Below are positions 24,578 through 33,409 of a DNA stretch of 64,000 nt, in pieces (position 1 is the stretch's first letter; every line of letters starts with the position of its first letter). The position numbers and the translations under genes are program-made. The DNA is taken from contig JAZKBD010000025.1 of NCBI GenBank assembly GCA_040388785.1, positions 25,894 to 89,893 on the forward strand, given 5' to 3'. This stretch comes from 66-474 sp040388785 (GTDB lineage Bacteria; Pseudomonadota; Gammaproteobacteria; Xanthomonadales; Rhodanobacteraceae). The notes below the pieces were generated by a model, which was given only the letters and a program-made list of their open reading frames with translations, was not told where the DNA came from and did not search any database.

Positions 24578-26460
24578 CGACGATCCGCCTCGATGGCAGC
24601 CATCTCACGCGCGCCGACGTGGTCGCGATCGCGCGCGGGGGCGTAAAGGTCGAGCTCGAGCCGGCGCAACTCGAAAAAGTGCAACGCGCGGCCGATTTCA
24701 TCGCCGACAAGGTGCGCTGTGGCGAGCCGATCTACGGCGTCACTACCGGATTCGGCAGCAATGCGGACAAGCTGCTGGGCGCGTACCGCGCGCGCGATGA
24801 ACTGCCTGGCGGCAATCCCGAACCGCGTGACGAAACGCTGCCCGAGGAATTGCAGCACAACCTCATCATTACCCATGCGGTGTGCGTGGGTGAGCCGCTC
24901 GCGCCCGACGTGGTGCGCGCGATGCTGGCGATCCGCATCAACACGCTGATGCGCGGGCATTCGGGCATCCGGGTCGAAACGCTGCAAGCACTCGCTGCGA
25001 TGTTGAATGCCGGCATCGTGCCGGTGGTGCCCGCGAAAGGATCCGTCGGCGCGAGCGGCGATCTCGCACCGCTTTCCCATCTCGCAATCGTGCTGCTGGG
25101 CGGCGGCGAAGCGTTTTACCAAGGCGAGCGCGTGGCCGGCGACGAGGCGTTGCGCCGTGCAGGCCTGCAGCCGGTGAAGCTTTCCTTCAAGGAAGGCCTG
25201 GCGCTCAACAACGGCACCGCCCAGATGCTCGCGAGCGCAGTGTTGGCGCTGGACGAACTGGAATACCTGCTTGGCGTCGCGGACCTCGCCGCGGCGATGA
25301 CGCTGGACGCGTTCGCGGGCCGCAGCGGCGCGTTGCGCGAGGAAGTCCACGCGCTGCGTCCGCATCCGGGACAGGCCGCCGCTGCGCGGCACGTGCGTGA
25401 ACTGCTCGATGGTTCGACGCTGATCGACATTCCCTATCACCTGGTTCCGCGTTTCCGCACCTGGACGGCGCAGGCCTGGACGGCGCCGGAAGACCAGGCG
25501 CTGTCGTTCGACATCCGCTGGGAATGGGTACCGGCCGACAAGCGCCACGGGCGCGAAGCGTTCTACCAGCGGTTCCTGCCGTTCAAGGGCGGCAAGAAGC
25601 ACCAGCCGCAGGATGCGTACTGCCTGCGCTGCATGCCGCAGGTGCACGGCGCGGTGCGCGATGCGTGGGCGCAGGCGTGCCGCGTGATCGACATCGAGTT
25701 GAACGCGGTCACCGACAATCCGCTGATCTTCCCGGATGCGGAAGGCGCGCATCACATCGAGGAGCAAGTGGTTTCGGCAGGCCATTTCCACGGCATGCCG
25801 CTGGCGCTGGTGATGAGTTACGTGAAAGCGGCGATCCCGGTGCTGGCGTCGATCTCCGAACGGCGTCTCAACAAGCTGGTCGATCCCGCCACCAATGACG
25901 GCCTGCCCGCGTTCCTCACCGGCAACGAGGACGGCACCGATTCGGGTTTCATGATCGTGCAGTACACCGCGGCGGCGCTGGTAAACGACCTGGCGACGCG
26001 TGCGCACCCGGCCAGCGTGTATTCGATTCCGACCAGCGCCAACGCCGAGGACCATGTTTCGATGGGTGCCAACGAAGCGCGCCAGGTGCTGGACATGACG
26101 CGCGACTTGTCGGACGTGCTGGCGCTGGAGTTGTACACCGCGGCGCAGGCGCTGGACTATCGCAACGACATGCTCGATGCGGCGCGGCGCCTCGCCGCGA
26201 AGGGCGGCTGGCAAGCGCTGGCGGCCAAGATCGACAATGCGCCGTCCGCGGCGGACAGCCGGCGCCCGCAGTTCGAATCGGAACTGCAGGCATTGGCGGC
26301 GCAACTCGCCAAGGCCGGAGAATTCAGGCCGGGCGGCAGGATCGGCACGGCCCGTGCGCGCCTGCGTGAGTCGATTGCCTTCATGCATCGTGATCGCGCG
26401 ATGCAGCACGACATCGCCGAAGCGTGCCGTCTGGTTCGCGAGCGCGCCTTCGCCGCCTGA
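24574..26460 (+). CDS. hutH: Histidine ammonia-lyase-like aromatic amino acid lyase (long form)
   Basis: 628 residues against about 510 for ordinary HAL. The MIO prosthetic group forms from Ala160-Ser161-Gly162 (GSVGASGDLAPLSH). TGFGSNADKLLG, NNGTAQM, LRCMPQVHGA, VTDNPLIF and TSANAEDHVSM (Glu492) agree with HAL. The selectivity position reads ITH where HAL has LSH, not the HL of tyrosine lyases. Extra length comes mainly from about 60 residues between about 285 and 345 (Trp/Arg rich) before QPQDAYCLRC. It should release ammonia from histidine to urocanate, but no hutU, hutI or hutG is near. Substrate not proven. Confidence 0.75.
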   Translation: MTTIRLDGSHLTRADVVAIARGGVKVELEPAQLEKVQRAADFIADKVRCGEPIYGVTTGFGSNADKLLGAYRARDELPGGNPEPRDETLPEELQHNLIITHAVCVGEPLAPDVVRAMLAIRINTLMRGHSGIRVETLQALAAMLNAGIVPVVPAKGSVGASGDLAPLSHLAIVLLGGGEAFYQGERVAGDEALRRAGLQPVKLSFKEGLALNNGTAQMLASAVLALDELEYLLGVADLAAAMTLDAFAGRSGALREEVHALRPHPGQAAAARHVRELLDGSTLIDIPYHLVPRFRTWTAQAWTAPEDQALSFDIRWEWVPADKRHGREAFYQRFLPFKGGKKHQPQDAYCLRCMPQVHGAVRDAWAQACRVIDIELNAVTDNPLIFPDAEGAHHIEEQVVSAGHFHGMPLALVMSYVKAAIPVLASISERRLNKLVDPATNDGLPAFLTGNEDGTDSGFMIVQYTAAALVNDLATRAHPASVYSIPTSANAEDHVSMGANEARQVLDMTRDLSDVLALELYTAAQALDYRNDMLDAARRLAAKGGWQALAAKIDNAPSAADSRRPQFESELQALAAQLAKAGEFRPGGRIGTARARLRESIAFMHRDRAMQHDIAEACRLVRERAFAA

Positions 26461-26500
26461 CCATAGGTTGAACGAATCCCGAGACCGGTTCACGCCGCGC

Positions 26501-26529
26501 TTGCGCGGTGACCTGGGCGCGGTTATGCT
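26501..26529 (+). promoter_or_regulatory. Candidate promoter of the TrpR-like regulator/his operon
   Basis: TTGCGC (26501-26506), 17-base spacer, TATGCT (26524-26529). The predicted start point falls about ten bases later, right at the edge of the palindromic operator at 26540-26557. Confidence 0.5.
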
Positions 26530-26539
26530 TTGCGCGAAT

Positions 26540-26557
26540 GTATTAACGCATTAATAC
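26540..26557. promoter_or_regulatory. Operator palindrome ahead of the his operon
   Basis: GTATTAA-CGCA-TTAATAC, a perfect 7-bp inverted repeat (the flanking AAT/GTT extend it by three more pairs, one a wobble). It lies between the candidate promoter and the start of the TrpR-like gene, so a protein bound here would block the whole operon. TrpR-family repressors bind TTAA-rich palindromes of this sort. Likely the site of the regulator encoded next. Confidence 0.7.
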
Positions 26558-26603
26558 GTTGAATGAAGCGCGCGACGATGGCGCATGTGCAGGGCAGGCT
26601 CGC

Positions 26604-26924
26604 ATGAAACGAAGGGCGTTGAATCCGGAAACCCCGGCCGACTCGGCCGAAACAAGCCTGTGCAAGGCCTTGCTGGCGATGCGCGACGTCGAGGAGATGC
26701 GCGCGTTCCTGCACGACCTTTGCACGCCCGCCGAACTGGAGTCGCTGGTCGATCGCTGGACGGTGGTGCCGCATGTGCTGGACGGCATGCCGTATCGCGA
26801 AATCCACGAACACACGGCGGTCAGCATCACCACCATCGGGCGCGTTGCTCGCTTTTTAAACCAGGGCAACGGCGGTTACCTGAAAGCCGCCGCACGTACC
26901 GCGAAGAAGCGGAGGCGCGCATGA
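26604..26924 (+). CDS. TrpR-like (YerC/YecD-type) transcriptional regulator of the his operon
   Basis: 106 residues from ATG 26604; a TTG at 26559 would abut the operator and leave no leader. Helical TrpR fold: LCKALLAMRDVEEMRAFLHDLCTPAELESLVDRW, then the helix-turn-helix PYREIHEHTAVSITTIGRVARFL. The stop overlaps hisG (ATGA). Position at the head of the histidine operon, with a palindrome just upstream, makes it a histidine-responsive autoregulator; TrpR-family HisR regulators have been proposed for Xanthomonadales. The Lys/Arg-rich tail may aid DNA binding. Confidence 0.85.
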   Translation: MKRRALNPETPADSAETSLCKALLAMRDVEEMRAFLHDLCTPAELESLVDRWTVVPHVLDGMPYREIHEHTAVSITTIGRVARFLNQGNGGYLKAAARTAKKRRRA

Positions 26925-27808
26925 TGCCGCGCGAACGCCTGCGGATCGCGGTGCAGAAGTCGGGGCGCCTCAGCGACCCGTGCTTCGATCTCCTGGACCG
27001 TTGCGGCCTGCGCTTCCGGCGCAGCCGCGACGGCTTGTTCTGCTACGGCGATGGCGAGCCCATTGACCTGCTGCTGGTGCGCGACGACGACATTCCCGGG
27101 ATGATCGGGCAGGGCGTGTGCGACCTCGGCATCGTCGGACGCAACGTGCTGGCGGAGTTCGGCGGGAACGGCGACGCGAATGCGCTGCGTGGGCTGCGCG
27201 ACCTGGGCTTCGGACGTTGCCGGCTCGCGATCGCGGTGCCGCAGGACCGCGTCTATGCCGGTCCCGCGTCGCTGGCCGGCCTGCGCATCGCCACGTCGTA
27301 TCCCAACCTGCTGCGCGGATGGCTGGACCGGCAAGGCATCGGCGCGGCGGTCGTCACACTGTCGGGCTCGGTCGAAATCGCGCCGCGGCTCGGCACCGCC
27401 GACGCCATTTGCGACCTGGTGCAAAGCGGCGCGACGCTCATCGCCAACCAGTTGCGCGAAGTCGATTGCGTGCTGGACAGCGAAGCGGTGCTCGTCGCGG
27501 CCGATCCACTGCCGGCCGACGGCCGCCGCGATGCGATCGAACTGCTGTTGCGCCGCGTCGATGGCGTGACCCGCGTGCGCGGCTCGCGGTTGTTGCTGTT
27601 GCAGGCGGCGCGCGATTGCGTGGACGCAATCGTCGCCGCGCTGCCCGGCGCGCCGCGTCCCACGGTATTGCAGATGGACGGAGAACCGGGACGCGTGATG
27701 CTGCAGGCATTGTGCCCGGACGAGTTGGGCTGGCGGCAACTCGAGGCGATCCAGCGCGCGGGTGCGCGCGAACTGTTCGTGTTGCCGGTCGAGAGGGCGC
27801 TCGCGTGA
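26921..27808 (+). CDS. hisG: ATP phosphoribosyltransferase
   Basis: 295 residues, the long hexameric form with a C-terminal ACT-like regulatory domain that senses histidine. First committed step: ATP plus PRPP to phosphoribosyl-ATP. Features: RIAVQKSGRLSDPCFDLLDRCGL, LVRDDDIPGMIGQGVCDLGIVG, IATSYPNLLRGWL, GSVEIAPRLGTADAICDLVQSG. ATGATG offers two starts (26921 or 26924); 26921 overlaps the regulator's stop and is used here. Confidence 0.96.
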   Translation: MMPRERLRIAVQKSGRLSDPCFDLLDRCGLRFRRSRDGLFCYGDGEPIDLLLVRDDDIPGMIGQGVCDLGIVGRNVLAEFGGNGDANALRGLRDLGFGRCRLAIAVPQDRVYAGPASLAGLRIATSYPNLLRGWLDRQGIGAAVVTLSGSVEIAPRLGTADAICDLVQSGATLIANQLREVDCVLDSEAVLVAADPLPADGRRDAIELLLRRVDGVTRVRGSRLLLLQAARDCVDAIVAALPGAPRPTVLQMDGEPGRVMLQALCPDELGWRQLEAIQRAGARELFVLPVERALA

Positions 27809-29136
27809 GGCGCATCGATTGGCGAGCGCTGGGCGCGGCGGCGCGCGAGGAAGCGCTTGCGCGGCCGAAGCTTGCGCGCAGCGAAACGTTGCGCGCGACG
27901 GTGGAAGGCATCGTCGCGGCAGTGCGGGCGCGCGGCGACGCCACCTTGCGTGAATACGCCGAGCGCTTCGACAACGCGGTCATCGGAAATCTCGAAGCGG
28001 ATGCGTCCGCGTTCGCTGCGGCGGACGCGGCGGTCGCTCCGGAATTGAAGCGTGCGATCGCCGAAGCGGCAGCGCGCATCGAAGCGTTCCATCGCGCCTG
28101 CATTCCGGAACCGGTCGCGGTGGAAACCGCGCGCGGCCTCTGGGTGGAACGCGTGTCGCGTCCAATCGGACGCGTGGGTTTGTACGTGCCCGCCGGCAGC
28201 GCACCGTTGCCATCGACCGTCTTGATGCTCGCCATCCCCGCGCGGCTGGCCGGTTGCCGCGAAGTGGTGCTGTGCTCGCCGCCGCGCGCGGACGGCACGT
28301 GCGATCCCGTGGTGCTGCACGCCGCGCGGGCTTGCGGCGTGCACCGCGTGTTCAACGCTGGCGGCGCGCAGGCAATTGCGGCAATGGCGTATGGCACCGA
28401 AGCGGTGCCGCGTTGCGACAAGCTGTTCGGACCGGGCAACGCTTACGTCACCGAAGCCAAGCTGCAGGTCGCCTCCGATCCGCAGGGCGCTGCCATCGAC
28501 ATGCCGGCGGGGCCGTCCGAAGTGCTGGTGATCGCCGATGATTCGGCCGATCCGGTGTTCGTCGCGGCGGACCTGTTGTCGCAGGCCGAGCACGGTCCGG
28601 ACTCGCAAGTGTTGCTGGTCAGCGATTCCGCGGCGCTGCTGGATGCGGTCCGACGCGAAGTCGATCGCCCGTGCGCGGTGCTGCCGCGCGCGGGGTTTGC
28701 ACGGCTGGCGCTGGCGCACAGCCGGATGATCCGCGTCGCGTCCCTCGTCGACGCGTTCGAAGTGAGCAACCGCTACGCGCCGGAACACCTGATCGTGCAG
28801 GTACGCGAGCCGCGTGCATGGCTGGACAAAATCGAAAGCGCGGGCTCGGTGTTCTTCGGGCACTGGACGCCGGAATCACTGGGCGACTATTGCAGCGGCA
28901 GCAACCACGTGCTGCCGACTTACGGTTGGGCGCGCAGTTGCAGCGGCGTGTCGGTCGCGAGTTTCCAGAAACAGGTGACGGTGCAGACCTGCGCGCCCGC
29001 TGCGTTGCGCGCGGTGGGGCCGTGCGCCGCGACCTTGGCCGCGGCGGAAGGACTTGAAGCGCATCGCCGCGCCGTGACGCTGCGGCTGGCCGCACTGGAA
29101 CGTGACCACTCCGCACGCGCGAGATCGGTGGCATGA
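27805..29136 (+). CDS. hisD: Histidinol dehydrogenase
   Basis: 443 residues from GTG 27805 (overlaps the hisG stop). Zinc- and NAD-dependent two-step oxidation of histidinol to histidine. Conserved segments: RPIGRVGLYVPAGSAPLPST, FNAGGAQAIAAMAYGTE, FGPGNAYVTEAK, DMPAGPSEVLVIAD, LLSQAEHGPDSQ (metal/active Glu-His), RYAPEHLIVQV and the SGSNHVLPTYGWA end. Confidence 0.97.
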   Translation: MRRIDWRALGAAAREEALARPKLARSETLRATVEGIVAAVRARGDATLREYAERFDNAVIGNLEADASAFAAADAAVAPELKRAIAEAAARIEAFHRACIPEPVAVETARGLWVERVSRPIGRVGLYVPAGSAPLPSTVLMLAIPARLAGCREVVLCSPPRADGTCDPVVLHAARACGVHRVFNAGGAQAIAAMAYGTEAVPRCDKLFGPGNAYVTEAKLQVASDPQGAAIDMPAGPSEVLVIADDSADPVFVAADLLSQAEHGPDSQVLLVSDSAALLDAVRREVDRPCAVLPRAGFARLALAHSRMIRVASLVDAFEVSNRYAPEHLIVQVREPRAWLDKIESAGSVFFGHWTPESLGDYCSGSNHVLPTYGWARSCSGVSVASFQKQVTVQTCAPAALRAVGPCAATLAAAEGLEAHRRAVTLRLAALERDHSARARSVA

Positions 29137-30245
29137 ATCCCGTCGAACTCGCGCGCCCGGAAATCCGGGCCCTGCAGCCGTATTCCTCTGCGCGTATGGA
29201 AGCGTGCGGCGGATCGGTCTGGCTCAACGCCAACGAATCGCCTTGGCCGCCGCGAGGCGGTGAGGAGGGTTGGAACCGCTACCCGGATCCGCAACCGGCG
29301 GCGTTGTGCGCGCGCCTCGCCGGACTGTATGGCGTCGAGCCCGATCGGTTGCTGGTCGGCCGCGGCAGCGATGAAGGCATCGACTTGCTGGTGCGCGCGT
29401 TTTGCGCGGCGGGCCGCGATGCGATCCTGGTTTCCCCGCCGACGTTCGGAATGTACGCCACATGCGCGCGCGTGCAGGGTGCGGGTGTCGTCGAGGCGCC
29501 GCTGGATTGCGATTTCGCGCTCGATGTCGACGCCGTGCTGGCGGCCATGACATCCGCGGTGAAGCTGGTGTTCGTGTGCTCGCCCAACAATCCGGCGGGC
29601 GCCGGTGCGGCGTGCGCCGAGGTCCTGCGCCTGGCGGCTGCGCTCGAAGGCCGCGCACTGCTGGTGGTCGACGAGGCCTACGTGGAGTTCGTGGAGCCGG
29701 GTGGTGACTTCGGCAGCGTTGCCGACGGCCTGGATGCACATGCAAACATGGTGGTGCTGCGGACCTTGTCGAAGGCCTGGGCGCTGGCCGGCGTGCGGAT
29801 CGGCTGCGTGCTTGCGGATGCGCAGATCATCGCGCTGCTGCGCAAGATCATGCCGCCGTATCCGTTGCCGGTGCCGTGTGTCGAAGCCGCATTGCGCGCG
29901 CTCGCGGCGGACGGTGAAAGCACGATGCGCGAGCGGATCGCGGTCATTCGCCGCGAGCGCAAGCGCATGCGCCACGAACTGGCCGTGCTGGCTTGCGTGC
30001 ACGAGGTGCTGCCGTCGCAAGCGAATTTTTTTGCCGTGCGGTTCGCCGACGCGGGCGCAGCGTACGCGGAGCTGTTGAAGGCTGGCGTGGTGGTGCGCGA
30101 CGTGCGCCGTTATCCGCGGCTGGGTGATGCATTGCGAATCAGCATCGGCACGTCGGCGGAGAATGACCGCGTGCTCGACGTCCTCCGCGGCATCCCGAAC
30201 CTTGCGGAACGCGCGGCCGGTCTTCGCGTGGAGCTGCCGGTATGA
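29133..30245 (+). CDS. hisC: Histidinol-phosphate aminotransferase
   Basis: 370 residues. Fold-type I PLP aminotransferase that makes histidinol phosphate. PLP lysine Lys214 in TLSKAWALAGVRIG; WLNANESPWPP, GRGSDEGIDLLVRAF, CSPNNPAG and VVDEAYVEF are family motifs. ATGA overlap on both sides within the operon. Confidence 0.96.
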   Translation: MNPVELARPEIRALQPYSSARMEACGGSVWLNANESPWPPRGGEEGWNRYPDPQPAALCARLAGLYGVEPDRLLVGRGSDEGIDLLVRAFCAAGRDAILVSPPTFGMYATCARVQGAGVVEAPLDCDFALDVDAVLAAMTSAVKLVFVCSPNNPAGAGAACAEVLRLAAALEGRALLVVDEAYVEFVEPGGDFGSVADGLDAHANMVVLRTLSKAWALAGVRIGCVLADAQIIALLRKIMPPYPLPVPCVEAALRALAADGESTMRERIAVIRRERKRMRHELAVLACVHEVLPSQANFFAVRFADAGAAYAELLKAGVVVRDVRRYPRLGDALRISIGTSAENDRVLDVLRGIPNLAERAAGLRVELPV

Positions 30246-31309
30246 TGCGCAAAGTGCTGTTTGTCGACCGCGACGGTTGCCTGATCGTCGAACCTCCGGA
30301 CGGACAAATCGACAGCTTCGAAAAGCTGGATCTGATTCCGGGCGTCATTGCGGCGTTGCAGCGCTGCGTCGCGGCCGGCTACGAACTGGTGATGGTGAGC
30401 AACCAGGATGGCCTCGGTACCGCGAGCTTTCCCGAGGCCGCATTCCGCGGACCGCAGGAACTTCTGCTGCGCATCTTTGCCACGCAAGGCATCCGCTTCC
30501 GCGAAATCCTGATCGACCGCAGCTTCGAACACGAAGGCCTGGATACGCGCAAGCCACGCACGGGCCTGTTGCGCCACTGGCTCGCGGATGATGGCTGGAG
30601 CCGGGCTGCGTCCGCCGTCGTCGGTGACCGGGAAACCGACATGCAGATGGCGGCGAACTTGGGTGTGCGCGGATTCCGCGTCGGCACCGGGGCGCTCGCA
30701 TGGAGCGAAGTCGCGCATCGCCTGCTCGATCAGCCACGCGTCGCCGCCGTCGAACGGGTCACGCGCGAAACCGGCATCAACGTCTGTGTCGATCTCGACT
30801 CGACGGCCGAGCCGGAAATCGCGACCGGCATCGGCTTCTTCGATCACATGCTCGAACAACTCGGCAAGCACGGCGGCTTCGCACTGACGGTCCGCTGCGT
30901 GGGCGACACGCACGTGGACGAACACCATACGGTCGAGGACTGCGCGATTGCGATCGGCGCCACGCTGCGCCGCGCGCTGGGCGACAAGCGCGGCATCGCC
31001 CGCTACGGCTTTGCGTTGCCGATGGACGAAAGCGCGGCGGACGCGCGGCTGGATCTTTCCGGGCGCGCCTGTTTCGTTTTTGAAGGCGCGTTTCCACGCG
31101 AGCGCGTCGGCGACTTGCCGACCGAACTGGTGCCGCATTTTTTCCGTTCGCTGTGCGGCACGCTCGGTGCCAACCTGCATCTCGCGGTGCGCGGCGACAA
31201 CGCGCACCACATGGTCGAGGCGTGCTTCAAGGTGGTGGCGCGTTGCCTGCGCCAGGCCATGCGCCGTGACGGCGATGCGTTGCCGACGACCAAGGGTGTG
31301 CTGGCGTGA
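30242..31309 (+). CDS. hisB: Bifunctional histidinol-phosphatase/imidazoleglycerol-phosphate dehydratase
   Basis: 355 residues, the two-domain gammaproteobacterial form. N-terminal HAD phosphatase (about 1-165): FVDRDGCL with Asp9 and Asp11, the position after DG being Cys instead of the common Thr; VSNQDGLG follows. C-terminal dehydratase (about 170-355): two metal sites, H228-H229 in EHHTVEDCAIAIG and HHMVEACFK, with GFFDHMLEQLGKHGG. Catalyses the steps before and after HisC. Confidence 0.97.
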   Translation: MMRKVLFVDRDGCLIVEPPDGQIDSFEKLDLIPGVIAALQRCVAAGYELVMVSNQDGLGTASFPEAAFRGPQELLLRIFATQGIRFREILIDRSFEHEGLDTRKPRTGLLRHWLADDGWSRAASAVVGDRETDMQMAANLGVRGFRVGTGALAWSEVAHRLLDQPRVAAVERVTRETGINVCVDLDSTAEPEIATGIGFFDHMLEQLGKHGGFALTVRCVGDTHVDEHHTVEDCAIAIGATLRRALGDKRGIARYGFALPMDESAADARLDLSGRACFVFEGAFPRERVGDLPTELVPHFFRSLCGTLGANLHLAVRGDNAHHMVEACFKVVARCLRQAMRRDGDALPTTKGVLA

Positions 31310-31896
31310 GCGTGGTGCTGGTGGATTCCGGCGGGGCCAACATCGGCTCCATTTGCTACGCGCTGCAGCGCCTCGGCGTGGAAGCGGCGTTGACGCGTGA
31401 TGTCGAAACGATCCGCCGCGCCGATCGCGTGATCCTGCCTGGTGTAGGCGCGGCCGCGCCGGCGATGGCGCTGCTGCGCGAAACGGGACTGGTGGACGTC
31501 CTGCGCGGCCTCACCCAGCCGGTACTGGGCGTGTGTCTCGGCATGCAACTCCTGTGCGCGCATTCGGAAGAAGGCGACGTCGATTGCCTCGGCCTGATCG
31601 ACGCGCCGGTGTGTCGCCTCCACGCCAGTGATGAGCTGCGCGTGCCGCACATGGGCTGGAACGAAGTGAAAGCGTGCACGAAACGTTCGTTGTGGGCGGG
31701 CGAAGCATGCGAAGGTTGGGCGTACTTCGTGCACAGTTACGCGGTGCCGGCCTGCGCCGCCACGCGCGCCATTTGCGAGTACGGCATCACGTTCTCGGCG
31801 GCCATCGGTCAGGGCAATTTCATGGGCGTGCAGTACCATCCGGAAAGGTCCGCCGCAATGGGGATGGCGGTCCTCCGGAATTTCCTTGCCCAATGA
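31306..31896 (+). CDS. hisH: Imidazole glycerol phosphate synthase subunit HisH (glutaminase)
   Basis: 196 residues from GTG 31306. Class I amidotransferase feeding ammonia to HisF. Triad Cys77 (GVCLGMQLL), His178 and Glu180 (YHPERS). VDSGGANIGSICYALQRLG and LPGVGAAAPAM match HisH. Overlaps hisB and hisA by 4 bases. Confidence 0.96.
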   Translation: MSVVLVDSGGANIGSICYALQRLGVEAALTRDVETIRRADRVILPGVGAAAPAMALLRETGLVDVLRGLTQPVLGVCLGMQLLCAHSEEGDVDCLGLIDAPVCRLHASDELRVPHMGWNEVKACTKRSLWAGEACEGWAYFVHSYAVPACAATRAICEYGITFSAAIGQGNFMGVQYHPERSAAMGMAVLRNFLAQ

Positions 31897-32624
31897 GCTT
31901 CCAGGTGATCCCAGCCATCGACCTGCGTGGCGGCCGTGTCGTGCGGCTGCGGCAGGGCGATTACACGCGCGAAACGGTGTTCCCGGACGATCCGGTCGAA
32001 CTCGCGCAGGGTTATGCGGATGCGGGCGCGCAATGGCTGCACGTGGTCGATCTGGATGGCGCGCGCTCGGGGCGGTTCGCCAATCTTGCCGTGATCGAAG
32101 CGATCGCGCGGACTGGCACGTTGAAGGTGCAGGCGGGCGGCGGCGTGCGCACCACGGACGATTTGCGGCGCCTGTATTCGGCGGGTGTCACGCGCGTGGT
32201 GGTGGGCAGCCTCGCGGTGCAGAACCCGTACGCGACCGCGATCTGGATCACCCAGTTTGCACCGGAGCGGCTGGTGCTGGCCTTGGACGTTCGCCAGCAG
32301 GCAGGCGCATGGCGCCTGCCCGTGCACGGCTGGACCGAAGATTCGTGCGTCCAGCTCGACACGCTTGCTGCGCACTACGCCCGCGCCGGCGCGCGCCACG
32401 TGCTGTGCACCGATATCGAGCGCGACGGCACGCTGGGCGGTTTCAACCTCGAGTTGTATCGCGACCTGCATGGCTTCGCGCCCGACTTCGAGATCCAGGC
32501 GTCGGGTGGCGCATGCTCGCTGGAAGACGTGCGCAAGGTGCGCGTGGCGGGTGTGCGCGGTGTGATCCTCGGCCGCGCGCTGCTGGAGCGCAAGTTCACG
32601 CTCAAGGAAGCGCTGAAATGCTGA
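31893..32624 (+). CDS. hisA: ProFAR isomerase
   Basis: 243 residues. (beta/alpha)8 isomerase of phosphoribosylformimino-AICAR ribotide. First-strand Asp in IPAIDLRGGRVVRL, phosphate motifs QAGGGVRTTDD and ASGGACSLEDV, and the catalytic Asp in CTDIERDGTLGG. Its 3' end overlaps hisF by 7 bases. Confidence 0.96.
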   Translation: MSFQVIPAIDLRGGRVVRLRQGDYTRETVFPDDPVELAQGYADAGAQWLHVVDLDGARSGRFANLAVIEAIARTGTLKVQAGGGVRTTDDLRRLYSAGVTRVVVGSLAVQNPYATAIWITQFAPERLVLALDVRQQAGAWRLPVHGWTEDSCVQLDTLAAHYARAGARHVLCTDIERDGTLGGFNLELYRDLHGFAPDFEIQASGGACSLEDVRKVRVAGVRGVILGRALLERKFTLKEALKC

Positions 32625-33409
32625 GCCGGCGCATCATCGCCTGCCTCGACGTGAAGGACGGCAAGGTGGTCAAGGGCGTGCGCTTCCGCGACCACGCGAT
32701 CGCCGGCGACATCGTCGAGCTGGCGTTGCGTTATCGCGACACGGGAATCGACGAACTGGTGTTCTACGACATCACTGCCAGCCCCGAAAACCGCAGGGTC
32801 GACGCCGAATGGGTGGAACGTGTGGCGCGCGAGATCGACATTCCGTTCTGCGTCGCCGGCGGCATCCGCAGCGTCGATGATGCGCGCGTGGTGCTGCATG
32901 CCGGCGCGGACAAGATTTCGGTCAACTCGCCCGCACTGGAACGGCCAGGATTGATCGATGAACTGGCCGCCGCCTTCGGCGTGCAGTGCGTGGTGGTCGG
33001 CATCGACTCGCTGCGTGAAGACGACGGCGAGTGGCGGGTGCGCCAGTACACCGGCGACGTAGCGCGGATGCGTTCCTCGTCACGGCGAACGCTCGACTGG
33101 ATCAGGGAAGCACAGCGGCGCGGCGCGGGCGAGATCGTGTTGAACTGCATGGGCAGCGACGGCGTGCGCGCGGGTTACGACATCGCGCAATTGCGCGCAG
33201 CGCGCGCGGTGTGCAAGGTACCGCTGGTCGCGTCGGGCGGCGCCGGCACGTGTGAACATTTCCGTGAAGCATTTGCCGACGCCGACGTGGATGGCGCGCT
33301 CGCGGCCAGCGTATTCCATTCCGGTGACATCGTGATTCCGGAACTCAAGCGCTGGTTGCACGCGCAAGGCATGTGCGTGCGGCCGGCTTGCGCGGGCGTG
33401 CCGCAATGA
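32618..33409 (+). CDS. hisF: Imidazole glycerol phosphate synthase subunit HisF
   Basis: 263 residues. Cyclase/lyase half of IGP synthase. Catalytic Asp in IIACLDVKDGKVVKG and in LNCMGSDGVRAGYD; phosphate sites AGGIRSVDDA and ASGGAGTCEHF. The C-terminus (CVRPACAGVPQ) is slightly longer than average. The stop overlaps hisIE. Confidence 0.96.
   Translation: MLSRRIIACLDVKDGKVVKGVRFRDHAIAGDIVELALRYRDTGIDELVFYDITASPENRRVDAEWVERVAREIDIPFCVAGGIRSVDDARVVLHAGADKISVNSPALERPGLIDELAAAFGVQCVVVGIDSLREDDGEWRVRQYTGDVARMRSSSRRTLDWIREAQRRGAGEIVLNCMGSDGVRAGYDIAQLRAARAVCKVPLVASGGAGTCEHFREAFADADVDGALAASVFHSGDIVIPELKRWLHAQGMCVRPACAGVPQ

Noticed and set aside
24574..26460. Tyrosine or phenylalanine ammonia-lyase
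   Set aside because: ITH at the selectivity site and TSANAEDHVSM fit histidine lyase better; kept as an open alternative.
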